IMG/VR virus record: IMGVR_UViG_3300020420_000032 | Coordinates: 1 to 41,048 of that record | Direction: 5' to 3' (one strand) | Length of the DNA stretch: 41,048 nucleotides | From: a virus | Part shown: piece after piece, positions 31,388-38,128 of the stretch | Numbering within the stretch: the stretch's first letter is position 1 | Layout: each line of letters begins with the position of its first letter | The notes under the pieces: model-generated | The model's input: only the letters and a program-made list of their open reading frames with translations | What the model was told of the DNA's origin: nothing | Databases searched by the model: none | Made by a program: the position numbers and the translations under genes

Positions 31388-31816
31388 ATGAACATGGTAG
31401 AAGTAATTGGTGGAAATAGGACGCAGAGAGAAATCTGTCATAATGTGGTTTCTCATATAATTAGTCTTTTACTCCCCAGATACAGAACATTAGATATCAC
31501 TGTTACGTTGAAGACGTTACATGGTGATGCACTTGGTTATTGTATGATGGAAGAGAATAACCGAACCTTTGAAATTGAACTTCATAATAAAGTTAGTATA
31601 AAAGAATTAGTGACAAATCTTTGTCATGAAATGGTACATCTAAAACAGTATGCAAGAAAAGAAATGAATGATGGTGATGTACAAAGTGGTAGTGCTGTTT
31701 GGAAAGGTAGAAAAGTAAACCCTAATACGGACTACTACAACCTACCTTGGGAAAAAGAAGCCTACAGAATGGAAAAGTGTCTTTCAAATAGTGTTTGGGT
31801 AAATGATGTTATTTGA
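31388..31816 (+). CDS. SprT/zincin-like metallopeptidase
   Basis: This 142-residue protein has LCHEMVHLKQYAR, an HExxH zinc site (H80, E81, H84), in a helix after a beta-rich N-terminal half. WEKEAYRME near the C-terminus could supply a third ligand. The small size resembles SprT-like or minimal gluzincin phage proteins. It is transcribed from an operator-bearing promoter of the early-type family, so a host-protein target is possible. It has no signal peptide, which argues against a direct cell-wall role. Confidence 0.72.
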   Translation: MNMVEVIGGNRTQREICHNVVSHIISLLLPRYRTLDITVTLKTLHGDALGYCMMEENNRTFEIELHNKVSIKELVTNLCHEMVHLKQYARKEMNDGDVQSGSAVWKGRKVNPNTDYYNLPWEKEAYRMEKCLSNSVWVNDVI

Positions 31817-31817
31817 C

Positions 31818-31846
31818 TTGACAATGTTATCAGAACATGGTATAGT
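31818..31846 (+). promoter_or_regulatory. Promoter with operator ATGTT-ATCAG-AACAT
   Basis: TTGACA (31818-31823), 17-base spacer, TATAGT (31841-31846). The inverted repeat at 31824-31838 is followed by GG, matching the sites at 27826 and 31336. The leader AAAGAAAGTGAGAAAAAA precedes ATG 31878. Confidence 0.62.
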
Positions 31847-31877
31847 GATTCTATAAGATAAAGAAAGTGAGAAAAAA

Positions 31878-32102
31878 ATGATAAGTGAAACAGTAGAGAA
31901 TATTGCAAGAATGAATATCCAAGAAAGAGATTCATTTGTCAAGACACTCGTTACAAAGTGGCCTGACCTTGCAACTAGTGTAAATAATATGATAACACTA
32001 GAACAGATGGTTCAAGATAAGTTATACGAGAAACATCTAAATGAACAGGCAGAATCTTTTGATATACAAAAGGCTGCAGAAAATGGAACTAAATTATATT
32101 AA
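31878..32102 (+). CDS. Small helical hypothetical protein
   Basis: This 74-residue protein, mainly helical (VENIARMNIQERDSFVKTLV, EQMVQDKLYEKHLNEQAES), is the first gene after the operator-bearing promoter at 31818. The SD-like AAGTGAG lies 6 bases upstream of the ATG. Its stop overlaps the next ATG region by one base. Function is unknown. Confidence 0.62.
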   Translation: MISETVENIARMNIQERDSFVKTLVTKWPDLATSVNNMITLEQMVQDKLYEKHLNEQAESFDIQKAAENGTKLY

Positions 32103-32113
32103 TGGAGAAAGTG

Positions 32114-32473
32114 ATGAAATATAAAGTTTATCAAATACATTTAACCGATGCAGAGTATGACATGGTTAATGCAAAAGGTCATGATTCAGTTGAGAAACAA
32201 ACACTGAAACTTGATATGGGTTTAATGAAGTCTGATACTAAAGCTATCGCACAAGAAGCGTTTGACAAGGGTTATTATACACACGTTTCAAATATTACTG
32301 CACCAAGTCTAGATAAAGTATTTGAGTATGGTAACATTGGCCCAGAGGAAAACATTCAAAGATTATCCCCAATGTATTCAGTTAGTGTTGGTGATGTTAT
32401 TGAGGATGAGAGTGGTGTTAAAAATGTTGTTGCGAGTTTTGGTTTTGAAACATTAGAGAAGGAGGCTGCATAA
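32114..32473 (+). CDS. Conserved phage hypothetical protein (MKYKVYQIHLTD)
   Basis: From ATG 32114 (GGAG 7 bases upstream) this is 119 residues; the in-frame ATG 32102 adds MEKV. The start MKYKVYQIHLTDAEYDMVN and the later YGNIGPEENIQRLSPMYSVSVGD are shared, from memory, with small proteins of T4-like cyanophages. It has an alpha/beta fold without catalytic motif. It overlaps the next gene by one base. Confidence 0.65.
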   Translation: MKYKVYQIHLTDAEYDMVNAKGHDSVEKQTLKLDMGLMKSDTKAIAQEAFDKGYYTHVSNITAPSLDKVFEYGNIGPEENIQRLSPMYSVSVGDVIEDESGVKNVVASFGFETLEKEAA

Positions 32474-32745
32474 TGTCAGTAGTTGCAAAAGGTAGACAAG
32501 GTACTACAGTAATAGACCTTGATGGTTCACAAGGGAACGCATTTGTTCTTTTGGGTATCGCTGGACAAACCATGAGAGAAAGTGGTTTTGACAAAAAGAT
32601 GCAAGATAGTATTTTGAATGAGATGAAGTCTGGTGATTATATCAATCTTCTAAAAACATTTGAAAAGTATTTTGGTAGTGCATATACTTTACAAACATCT
32701 AATCCAGCGTATCTTGACGCATTTATGGTAGAGAAGTCTGCATGA
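32473..32745 (+). CDS. Conserved small phage protein (IDLDGSQGNAF)
   Basis: This 90-residue protein contains IDLDGSQGNAFVLLGIAG near the N-terminus, a pattern I recall in small conserved phage proteins, then a helical C-terminal half (MQDSILNEMKSGDYINLLKTF). It is coupled on both sides by 1- and 4-base overlaps in the 31818 operon. Function is unknown. Confidence 0.65.
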   Translation: MSVVAKGRQGTTVIDLDGSQGNAFVLLGIAGQTMRESGFDKKMQDSILNEMKSGDYINLLKTFEKYFGSAYTLQTSNPAYLDAFMVEKSA

Positions 32746-33182
32746 TTTTAGAAACTGCATTTTTATGTCTTGCACTCAATACTTATCATGAGGCGAAGAA
32801 TCAATCCATGATAGGACAGATTGCAACGGCACAAGTAGTCATGAACAGAGTTGAGGATAGTAGATATCCTAACACTGTTTGTGAAGTAGTTAAACAAGGC
32901 CCGACAAGAACTTCATGGAAAGACCCAAGTAAACGGATTCCAGTAAAACACAGATGTCAATTTAGCTGGTACTGCGATGGTAAAAGCGATGTTCCTAGAA
33001 ATAAAAAAGCATGGAAGAAAGCACAAGACTATGCATATCTTGTTCTAAACAATAGAATACAGATAGATGTTACAGAAGGTGCAACACATTATCATGCAAC
33101 TTATGTAAAACCAAGTTGGGCAAAAACAAAGACTAGAACAACAAGAATTGAAACACATATATTTTATAGATGGGAAAAGTGA
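32742..33182 (+). CDS. SleB-type cell wall hydrolase (endolysin candidate)
   Basis: This 146-residue protein belongs to the Hydrolase_2/SleB family, which cleaves peptidoglycan glycan strands. Family features are ALNTYHEAKNQS with the candidate catalytic E17, GQIATAQVVMNRV, CQFSWYCDGK and ATHYHATYVKPSW. The first ~12 residues are hydrophobic and could act as a weak export signal. With the M15 peptidase at 35377 the phage encodes two peptidoglycan-cleaving activities, and spanins lie at 20728. Confidence 0.85.
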   Translation: MILETAFLCLALNTYHEAKNQSMIGQIATAQVVMNRVEDSRYPNTVCEVVKQGPTRTSWKDPSKRIPVKHRCQFSWYCDGKSDVPRNKKAWKKAQDYAYLVLNNRIQIDVTEGATHYHATYVKPSWAKTKTRTTRIETHIFYRWEK

Positions 33183-33433
33183 TGTTAAAAGATTATACAC
33201 GAAAATATAATATGTTCAATGGACATGGATGGGTATATGAATTTGAAAATGGATATGGTGCATCTGTAATTAAACATGATGCGTCTTATGGTGGTAAACA
33301 AGGATTGTATGAAATTGCAGTACTTGACTCCAAGGGTGAGTTTTGTTATACTACAGACATTACTGATGATGTAGTTGGATTTGCATCTGAAGAAACAGTA
33401 TATGAAACTTTAGATAGGATTAAGTCGTTATGA
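33182..33433 (+). CDS. Small hypothetical protein
   Basis: From ATG 33182 (sharing a base with the previous stop, SD GGGAAAAG) this is 83 residues. It is beta-rich: GHGWVYEFENGYGASVIKHD, then YEIAVLDSKGEFCYTTDIT. The in-frame ATG 33170 would add four residues. I recall no function. It overlaps the next gene by 4 bases, and an intragenic promoter-like pair lies at 33324-33352. Confidence 0.62.
   Translation: MLKDYTRKYNMFNGHGWVYEFENGYGASVIKHDASYGGKQGLYEIAVLDSKGEFCYTTDITDDVVGFASEETVYETLDRIKSL
33324..33352 (+). promoter_or_regulatory. Possible intragenic promoter
   Basis: TTGACT (33324-33329), 17-base spacer and TATACT (33347-33352) within the preceding gene would start RNA about 70 bases before ATG 33430. 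ACTTGACT resembles the other promoters, but it lies in coding sequence, so chance is possible. Confidence 0.35.
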
Positions 33434-34020
33434 ATTTATTTTGGTTAGATGAAGACCCATTCAAGTCTATTGAATACCATTGTGATAAACACATTGTCAA
33501 GATGCCCACAGAGTACAAACAAATGTTGAGTACTGCACATAGGGTTCTTGATGGTGAAATGTATATTGATAGAACTGCAAATGGTCGTAGGATAAAAAGA
33601 TGGAAACTCAAAGATAGAAAGATGGACAAGGCTCTTTATCTTGCTGGTCATGTAAATCACCCAACGAACATATGGGTTAGAATGTGTAGAGAAAACTATG
33701 CAGTAATGTTTACTTATTATAAGTTGATTTGTGACGAGTATACATATAGGTATGGAAGAGAACATGGTGCGAAGGAGAACTGGCACTTATTAAGAGAACC
33801 ACCAAAGAATATGCCTTCTTGTGTAATGGGTCACACTCCAGTACCACAAGCGATGCAGGCATTTCCAGAGTGTATGGTTGAGGGTGATACAGTACAGGCG
33901 TATCGAAACTTTTATAATACTGCAAAAAGGAGATTTGCAACATGGAGAGAACGTCCGACACCGAATTGGTTTATGACCCAGAACCACCCAGATACTATGA
34001 TTGGATACTCTGGAAGATGA
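33430..34020 (+). CDS. Conserved phage protein with HCDKHIVKM motif
   Basis: This 196-residue protein starts NLFWLDEDPFKSIEYHCDKH and continues IVKMPTEYKQMLSTAHRVLD, a signature of a widespread phage family of unknown function. It is rich in His, Cys, Trp and Tyr (HVNHPTNIWVRMCRENY), suggesting a buried active or metal site. The C-terminus has RERPTPNWF. It is coupled to the preceding gene by a 4-base overlap. No enzymatic activity can be named. Confidence 0.72.
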   Translation: MNLFWLDEDPFKSIEYHCDKHIVKMPTEYKQMLSTAHRVLDGEMYIDRTANGRRIKRWKLKDRKMDKALYLAGHVNHPTNIWVRMCRENYAVMFTYYKLICDEYTYRYGREHGAKENWHLLREPPKNMPSCVMGHTPVPQAMQAFPECMVEGDTVQAYRNFYNTAKRRFATWRERPTPNWFMTQNHPDTMIGYSGR

Positions 34021-34037
34021 GACAAGAAAGGAATAAT

Positions 34038-34256
34038 ATGTCAGATGACATTTTAGATGACCCAACTGATGATGTTACAAAAGGTGACTTATATGGTTGG
34101 ATACAAGATTCAGAAAAACCTCATATGTCAAAAGAGGATTTATTTCGTAAAGAAATTGCAGAAATGCAAAAAACTAATCATATCTTGATGATGCGTGTTA
34201 AAGAACAAGCAGAAGAGATTTCTAAATTACAGAAGAAGTTAGATGCCAAGTTATAG
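34038..34256 (+). CDS. Small acidic coiled-coil protein
   Basis: From ATG 34038 (SD AAGGAA) this is 72 residues: an acidic N-terminus (MSDDILDDPTDDVTKGD) and a C-terminal coiled coil (ILMMRVKEQAEEISKLQKKL). The frame is open from ATG 33942 inside the preceding gene, but that start lacks support. It overlaps the next gene by 14 bases. Function is unknown. Confidence 0.6.
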   Translation: MSDDILDDPTDDVTKGDLYGWIQDSEKPHMSKEDLFRKEIAEMQKTNHILMMRVKEQAEEISKLQKKLDAKL

Positions 34257-34536
34257 TTTTAAAAACACCGAAACTGGTGAGGAATGGGAAGATATAATTT
34301 CCATATCAGAGAGAGAAAAGTTCTTAGAACAAAATCCACACATTCAACAGTTGCCTTCTAAGGTATCTATCGTTGGTGGACATGGTGATAGAATTAAAAA
34401 TGATGGTGGATGGAAAGAGAATATGTCTAGAATTGCAGAAGCACATCCAGGCTCTCCTCTTGCATCACGATATGGTAAGGATTCTACAAAGAACATAAAT
34501 ACTAGAAACGTATTGAAAAAACACAAGGTATTATAA
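34243..34536 (+). CDS. FmdB-like small phage protein
   Basis: This 97-residue protein starts MPSYSFKNTETGEEWED, like the N-terminus of FmdB-type regulatory proteins but without their zinc-ribbon cysteines. A conserved EQNPHIQQLPSKVSIVGGHG segment and AEAHPGSPLASRYG follow. I recall this arrangement from T4-like cyanophages, next to phoH. It shares one base with the phoH start. Function is unknown. Confidence 0.66.
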   Translation: MPSYSFKNTETGEEWEDIISISEREKFLEQNPHIQQLPSKVSIVGGHGDRIKNDGGWKENMSRIAEAHPGSPLASRYGKDSTKNINTRNVLKKHKVL

Positions 34537-35240
34537 TGGCGAAAAAACAAGATGTAAAAATTGATGACTTAGTTACAATCAAACCTATAACAGATAATCA
34601 AGAAGCAGTTTTCGATGCATATAAAAAGGATAAGAAAAATCTATTCTTACATGGTGCAGCTGGAACTGGAAAAACTTTCATATCACTCTTTCTCGCATTA
34701 GAACAAGCACTAGACCCATCAACACCATATGATTGTGTCTATATTATTCGTAGTGCAGTTCCGACTAGAGAGATTGGTTTTCTTCCAGGCGATGAAGAAG
34801 ATAAGACTGCATTGTATCAAATACCCTATCAGAATATGGTACAGTTCATGTTTGAACAACCTAGTGACCAAGCATTTAGTATGTTGTATGATAGACTAAA
34901 AGCACAAGGTTCTATTATGTTTTTGACTACATCATACTTGCGAGGTATCACATTGGATAATTGTATAGTAATTGTAGATGAGTGTCAGAATATGAACTTT
35001 CATGAACTAGATACAATTATGACTCGTATTGGTCAAGAGAGTAAGATAATCTACTCTGGTGATTTCTTCCAATCAGATTTACTGAAAAATACTGATAGAG
35101 AAGGATTTGGTAAGTTTCTAAGTATAATAAATGATATGAATGAATTTAAATCCATAGAGTTCAATATTGGTGATATTGTTCGTTCTGGTTTAGTAAGAAG
35201 TTATCTGATTGCAAAAACCAAACAAGGGATGAATACATAA
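34536..35240 (+). CDS. phoH: PhoH-like ATPase
   Basis: This 234-residue P-loop ATPase has Walker A GAAGTGKT (residues 40-47) and Walker B IVIVDECQNM. YLRGITLDN precedes the latter and IIYSGDFFQ follows, all standard for PhoH. PhoH genes are very common in marine phages; an RNA-related or phosphate-stress role has been proposed but remains unsettled. It lies in a run of tightly overlapping genes between the FmdB-like protein and a small basic protein. Confidence 0.92.
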   Translation: MAKKQDVKIDDLVTIKPITDNQEAVFDAYKKDKKNLFLHGAAGTGKTFISLFLALEQALDPSTPYDCVYIIRSAVPTREIGFLPGDEEDKTALYQIPYQNMVQFMFEQPSDQAFSMLYDRLKAQGSIMFLTTSYLRGITLDNCIVIVDECQNMNFHELDTIMTRIGQESKIIYSGDFFQSDLLKNTDREGFGKFLSIINDMNEFKSIEFNIGDIVRSGLVRSYLIAKTKQGMNT

Positions 35241-35377
35241 TGGCAAAAATGTTTAGAGTTGTATCCACCCACGAACCAGTAAAGAAGGGAACTTCTCAAG
35301 GAAAGAAACCTATAACTTCTACAATGAATAAACATAAAAGACGAAGTTATAAACAATATAGAGGACAAGGAAAATAA
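35240..35377 (+). CDS. 45-residue very basic protein
   Basis: ATG 35240 shares a base with the phoH stop and the ORF ends at 35377, where the M15 peptidase ATG begins. It contains VVSTHEPVKKG and ends STMNKHKRRSYKQYRGQGK. Conserved coupling on both sides and the ordered, basic composition support a real gene. Nucleic-acid or ribosome binding is possible from charge alone. Confidence 0.62.
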   Translation: MAKMFRVVSTHEPVKKGTSQGKKPITSTMNKHKRRSYKQYRGQGK

Positions 35378-35847
35378 TGGCTTTTAAATTATCTACTAGA
35401 AGTAAAAACAAATTAAAGGGTGTACACCCAGATATGGTTGCAGTTGTTGAACGTGCCATCGAACTGACGAAAGTGGACTTTGGAGTCACATATGGGGTCA
35501 GAACCAAAGCTGAGCAAGAAAAACTTGTAGCATCAGGCCGTTCACAAACAATGAAAAGTAAACATCTAATTCAAGATACTGGATATTCTCATGCAGTAGA
35601 TGTTGTTGCTTATGATGGTTCAAATGTAATCTGGGAAATAAATGTCTATGATGATATCTGTGATGCGTTTAAACAAGCTGCAATTGAAAAGGGTGTTGCA
35701 ATCAAATGGGGAGCTGCATGGTCAGAAGGTGATATTCGTACATATAAAAGTACAGCAGAATATGCAATGAACAAATATATTGACCGAAGACGAGCAGAGG
35801 GCAGACGCCCATTTATTGATGGCCCACATTTTGAGCTTATAGTATAA
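35377..35847 (+). CDS. M15-family D-Ala/L-Ala-D-Glu peptidase (endolysin-type)
   Basis: This 156-residue VanY-like metallopeptidase has the family core VTYGVRTKAEQEKL, then SKH (H63), SHAVDVV (H72, D75) and a C-terminal GPHFEL (H151). These supply zinc ligands and the catalytic site. About five extra residues separate SKH from HAVD compared with the usual SxHxxGxAxD. The family cleaves peptidoglycan peptide cross-links and serves as endolysin in several phages. It has no signal peptide, so a holin or other route is needed. Confidence 0.86.
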   Translation: MAFKLSTRSKNKLKGVHPDMVAVVERAIELTKVDFGVTYGVRTKAEQEKLVASGRSQTMKSKHLIQDTGYSHAVDVVAYDGSNVIWEINVYDDICDAFKQAAIEKGVAIKWGAAWSEGDIRTYKSTAEYAMNKYIDRRRAEGRRPFIDGPHFELIV

Positions 35848-35848
35848 C

Positions 35849-35877
35849 TTGACTTTTTAGTTGATTTATGATAATAT
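35849..35877 (+). promoter_or_regulatory. Sigma70-like promoter, class ACTTGACTTTT
   Basis: TTGACT (35849-35854), 17-base spacer, TAATAT (35872-35877), immediately after the M15 gene. The predicted start near 35884 gives a leader of about 22 bases with the SD GAGGA before ATG 35906. Confidence 0.6.
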
Positions 35878-35905
35878 GGTAAGAAATTACCAGTGAGGAT
35901 ATATA

Positions 35906-36616
35906 ATGTTTACACACAAATCAGTAGAGTTACCAGAACTCTCAACAAAGAATATTAATCGTAAAAGATTTTACCAAACTCCAGACGGAAAACTGTATCC
36001 ATCTATTACTACTGTTTTGCAAAGACGCAAGATGCAAGGTCTTATGGAGTGGAGAAAAAGAGTAGGTGAAGATGTTGCAAACTATGTTGCAAGAACTGCC
36101 GCTCATAGAGGTACAAAAGTCCATCATATGTGTGAGGACTTTCTTAATAACGATTTTGATGAAGAGGTTCATAAGAAGAACTTCTTACCTTATGTATTAT
36201 TTAATCAGATAAAACCAGTACTCATGCAAAAAGTGAATAACATCTTTGCACAAGAGTGTGGTCTATACTCTGATAAATATAAGGTAGCAGGACGAGTAGA
36301 TTGTATCGCAGAGTATGATGGTATCCCATCTATTGTAGATTTCAAAACATCCACTAAAGAACGTAACGATGACTGGAATGAGTCCTACTATATTCAGGCG
36401 TCTGCATATGCAGAAATGTTTGAAGAAAGAACTGGAAACGAAATCAATCAGATTGTTATCCTAGTTGTAACTGAAGATGGTGTTGTTCAAGAGTTTGTAA
36501 AAACTAAAAACGACTATCTTCCGTTGCTCGTGGAAACTATTGATGATTTTACTACTAATTGGGAAAGAGAAGAAAATGAATTGGTTCATAATAGTAATAA
36601 TGACACAGCAGCTTAA
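35906..36616 (+). CDS. RecB/Cas4-like PD-(D/E)xK exonuclease
   Basis: This 236-residue nuclease has the RecB-family order of catalytic residues: a His in GTKVHHMCE (about H73), D132 in GRVDCIAE, DFKTS (D145, K147) and the QASAY motif (Q164, Y168). Similar exonucleases are conserved in T4-like cyanophages and may process DNA ends for recombination or degrade host DNA. It has its own promoter. The gene overlaps the following one by 41 bases. Confidence 0.83.
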   Translation: MFTHKSVELPELSTKNINRKRFYQTPDGKLYPSITTVLQRRKMQGLMEWRKRVGEDVANYVARTAAHRGTKVHHMCEDFLNNDFDEEVHKKNFLPYVLFNQIKPVLMQKVNNIFAQECGLYSDKYKVAGRVDCIAEYDGIPSIVDFKTSTKERNDDWNESYYIQASAYAEMFEERTGNEINQIVILVVTEDGVVQEFVKTKNDYLPLLVETIDDFTTNWEREENELVHNSNNDTAA

Positions 36617-36848
36617 TGCATTTGGTAAACCAGAAACACCTTTGTGGATACCAGAAATGGTATTTGAAGGAAAAGAAGAGTGTATGACATTTGCAAGAAA
36701 TAATCAACTAAGGTTATTTAGAAAGTCAACTGAAGCGTATGGTAATTCTATTCTACCTACAAGATTGAATTGTGTAAATGAAGATATCATGGTACAAATT
36801 GGTCAGTTGAAAAGTAAAGAGGACAAAAAAAATGAAGAGGATATTTAG
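36576..36848 (+). CDS. Small exported or membrane-anchored protein
   Basis: From ATG 36576 (SD GGAAAGAGAAG) this is 90 residues: a hydrophobic N-terminus (MNWFIIVIM), then PLWIPEMVFEGKEECMTFARNN with one of two cysteines and an acidic tail. It overlaps the exonuclease gene by 41 bases and the next secreted protein by 17. A periplasmic role is suggested by its neighbour; no family is recognised. Confidence 0.58.
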   Translation: MNWFIIVIMTQQLNAFGKPETPLWIPEMVFEGKEECMTFARNNQLRLFRKSTEAYGNSILPTRLNCVNEDIMVQIGQLKSKEDKKNEEDI

Positions 36849-37197
36849 TCTACTTGCATTATCTTTTGTTCTCACAACAAGTGCATATGCAGAACATGAA
36901 AAGTTTAATTATAATTCACAGAAACCAGTGACTTGTACAACTCCAGAAAGAGTCAAAGATATACTTGGTAATACATTAGGAGAGCTACCTTATTTCCAAG
37001 GTGAAGGAACAGCACCATCACAAGATGGTAAAACTTTCATTAAGACAAATGTTATTATATCAGTAAATCTAGATACTGGTACTTTTAGTGTCGTTGAGAT
37101 GTTAAATGAATATACTATGTGTGTCATTGCTGGTGGTCAGAAGTTTCAATTTAATGCACCACCAAAACGAAAGATAAATATATCACTGGAGAACTAA
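36832..37197 (+). CDS. Secreted/periplasmic protein with signal peptide
   Basis: This 121-residue protein has a clear signal peptide (MKRIFSLLALSFVLTTSAYA, cleavage after AYA) and a beta-rich domain with two cysteines (PVTCTT, TMCVIAGG) that probably form a disulfide. No family is recognised. It is one of several proteins in the window sent to the periplasm (copper protein, spanins), and abuts the SNase gene exactly. Confidence 0.7.
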   Translation: MKRIFSLLALSFVLTTSAYAEHEKFNYNSQKPVTCTTPERVKDILGNTLGELPYFQGEGTAPSQDGKTFIKTNVIISVNLDTGTFSVVEMLNEYTMCVIAGGQKFQFNAPPKRKINISLEN

Positions 37198-37617
37198 ATG
37201 TACGAATATAAATGTAAAATGGTCAGAGTAGTCGATGGAGATACAGTTGATGTAGATATTGACTTAGGGTTTGGTGTTTGGTTACGAAAACAACGTATCC
37301 GAATGTATGGTATTGATACACCAGAATCACGAACATCTGACGATGAGGAAAAGATTTATGGAAAGGCTGCATCTGCATTTTTGACTAAGTGGACAAACGC
37401 TGGTGACCTAACACTCAAGACATTCAAAGATGGTAAAGGTAAGTATGGTAGAATACTTGGTGAACTCTGGTATGGTGGAACTCATAACATTAATCAACTA
37501 TTAGTAGATAATCACCATGCAGTTCGTTATCATGGTCAATCTAAAGAAGATATTGCAGAAGAACATCTTGCAAATCGTGAAAAAGTAGAATTGTTAGACT
37601 TGACAACAGAGGAATAA
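37198..37617 (+). CDS. Staphylococcal nuclease-like (SNase) protein
   Basis: This 139-residue OB-fold nuclease has VVDGDTVDVD, RIRMYGIDTPES (R35, D40, E43) and KYGRILGEL (R85). These give the Arg-Glu-Arg catalytic set and calcium ligands known from staphylococcal nuclease. It has no signal peptide, so it probably acts in the cytoplasm on host or phage nucleic acid, unless exported in another way. The -35 of the tmRNA promoter lies in its final codons. Confidence 0.88.
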   Translation: MYEYKCKMVRVVDGDTVDVDIDLGFGVWLRKQRIRMYGIDTPESRTSDDEEKIYGKAASAFLTKWTNAGDLTLKTFKDGKGKYGRILGELWYGGTHNINQLLVDNHHAVRYHGQSKEDIAEEHLANREKVELLDLTTEE

Positions 37618-37628
37618 TCTGGTATAAA
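37600..37628 (+). promoter_or_regulatory. Strong promoter of the tmRNA gene (TTGACA-N17-TATAAA)
   Basis: TTGACA (37600-37605) matches consensus and TATAAA (37623-37628) lies 17 bases on. The same -10 reads TATAAATA, the late T4 motif, so both sigma70 and late polymerase could use it. Either predicts a start near 37635-37636, the first base of the P2 strand of the tmRNA. Confidence 0.65.
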
Positions 37629-37634
37629 TAGAAC

Positions 37635-38106
37635 ATAGTTTGTTGATACAAATCGAATGACGGGCAGGACGAGGGTGCGATACCCTCCACCTCCACCATA
37701 ACTAAACCTCGATTGAGGGGGTGAAATAGGTTCGACTGACGTAGATAGAGGAGAGTAGAACTATCGGATGACTCCGTTAATGGTCATTAAACTAAATGCA
37801 AATGATGATTTTGCGCCTGTTGATTACGCACTAGCTGCCTAATCGTACTGAGTTTTGGTGGTGTACTTGGAAACAGAAACATCACCACGAATTTTAAGGT
37901 TTTCGGTGACGGCCGAAATCGCATCGTGCAAGGAATAAGTATCTCACCAAGAGATATGAACTTGACTAGTTAGAGGTGGTACTCAGGCATGGTTGCAGAA
38001 ATGCGTTGTGTCACATCAATCTACCGATTGGAGCTAGGTTCTGGAAGTAACAAGAATGGTATCTTGGTCTTTCGGTTGTAGGTGAACCCACAGTCCTACC
38101 GATGCA
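37635..38106 (+). ncRNA. ssrA: Circularly permuted tmRNA (SsrA), alphaproteobacterial type
   Basis: The acceptor part comes first: P2 strand ATAGTTT (37635-37641), T-arm GAGGG/CCCTC (37671-37687), then CACCTCC-A-CCA ending at 37698. After an 18-base intervening segment, GGGGGTG (37717-37723) pairs with CACCTCC to form a 7-bp acceptor stem with G3-U, the alanine identity pair. GGTTCGAC follows. GAACTAT (37758-37764) pairs with the P2 strand, and PK1 (CGG/CCG; ATGAC/GTCAT, 37765-37787) precedes the resume codon GCA 37798. The tag is ANDDFAPVDYALAA, stop TAA 37840-37842. Hairpins at 37856-37887 and 37901-37918 and a branched domain 37921-38106 follow; the exact 3' end is uncertain. Confidence 0.85.
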
Positions 38107-38128
38107 CTATTATAATTAAGGAGAAGGT

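Noticed and set aside
13-36172. Many reverse-strand open frames of 60-157 codons, for example 6097-6570 and 11364-11690
   Set aside because: They lie opposite well-supported + strand genes, lack SD sites and known domains, and have Ser/Leu/Phe-rich shadow composition.
37957-37975. GAACTTGACTAGTTAGAG looked like a group I intron R segment or a promoter -35
   Set aside because: No matching S segment or P7 pairing was found, and no -10 lies 16-18 bases downstream of TTGACT.
37635-38106. tRNA gene considered because of the T-arm and CCA at 37671-37698
   Set aside because: No anticodon arm or D-arm in tRNA positions; the CCA strand pairs with GGGGGTG downstream as in a permuted tmRNA.
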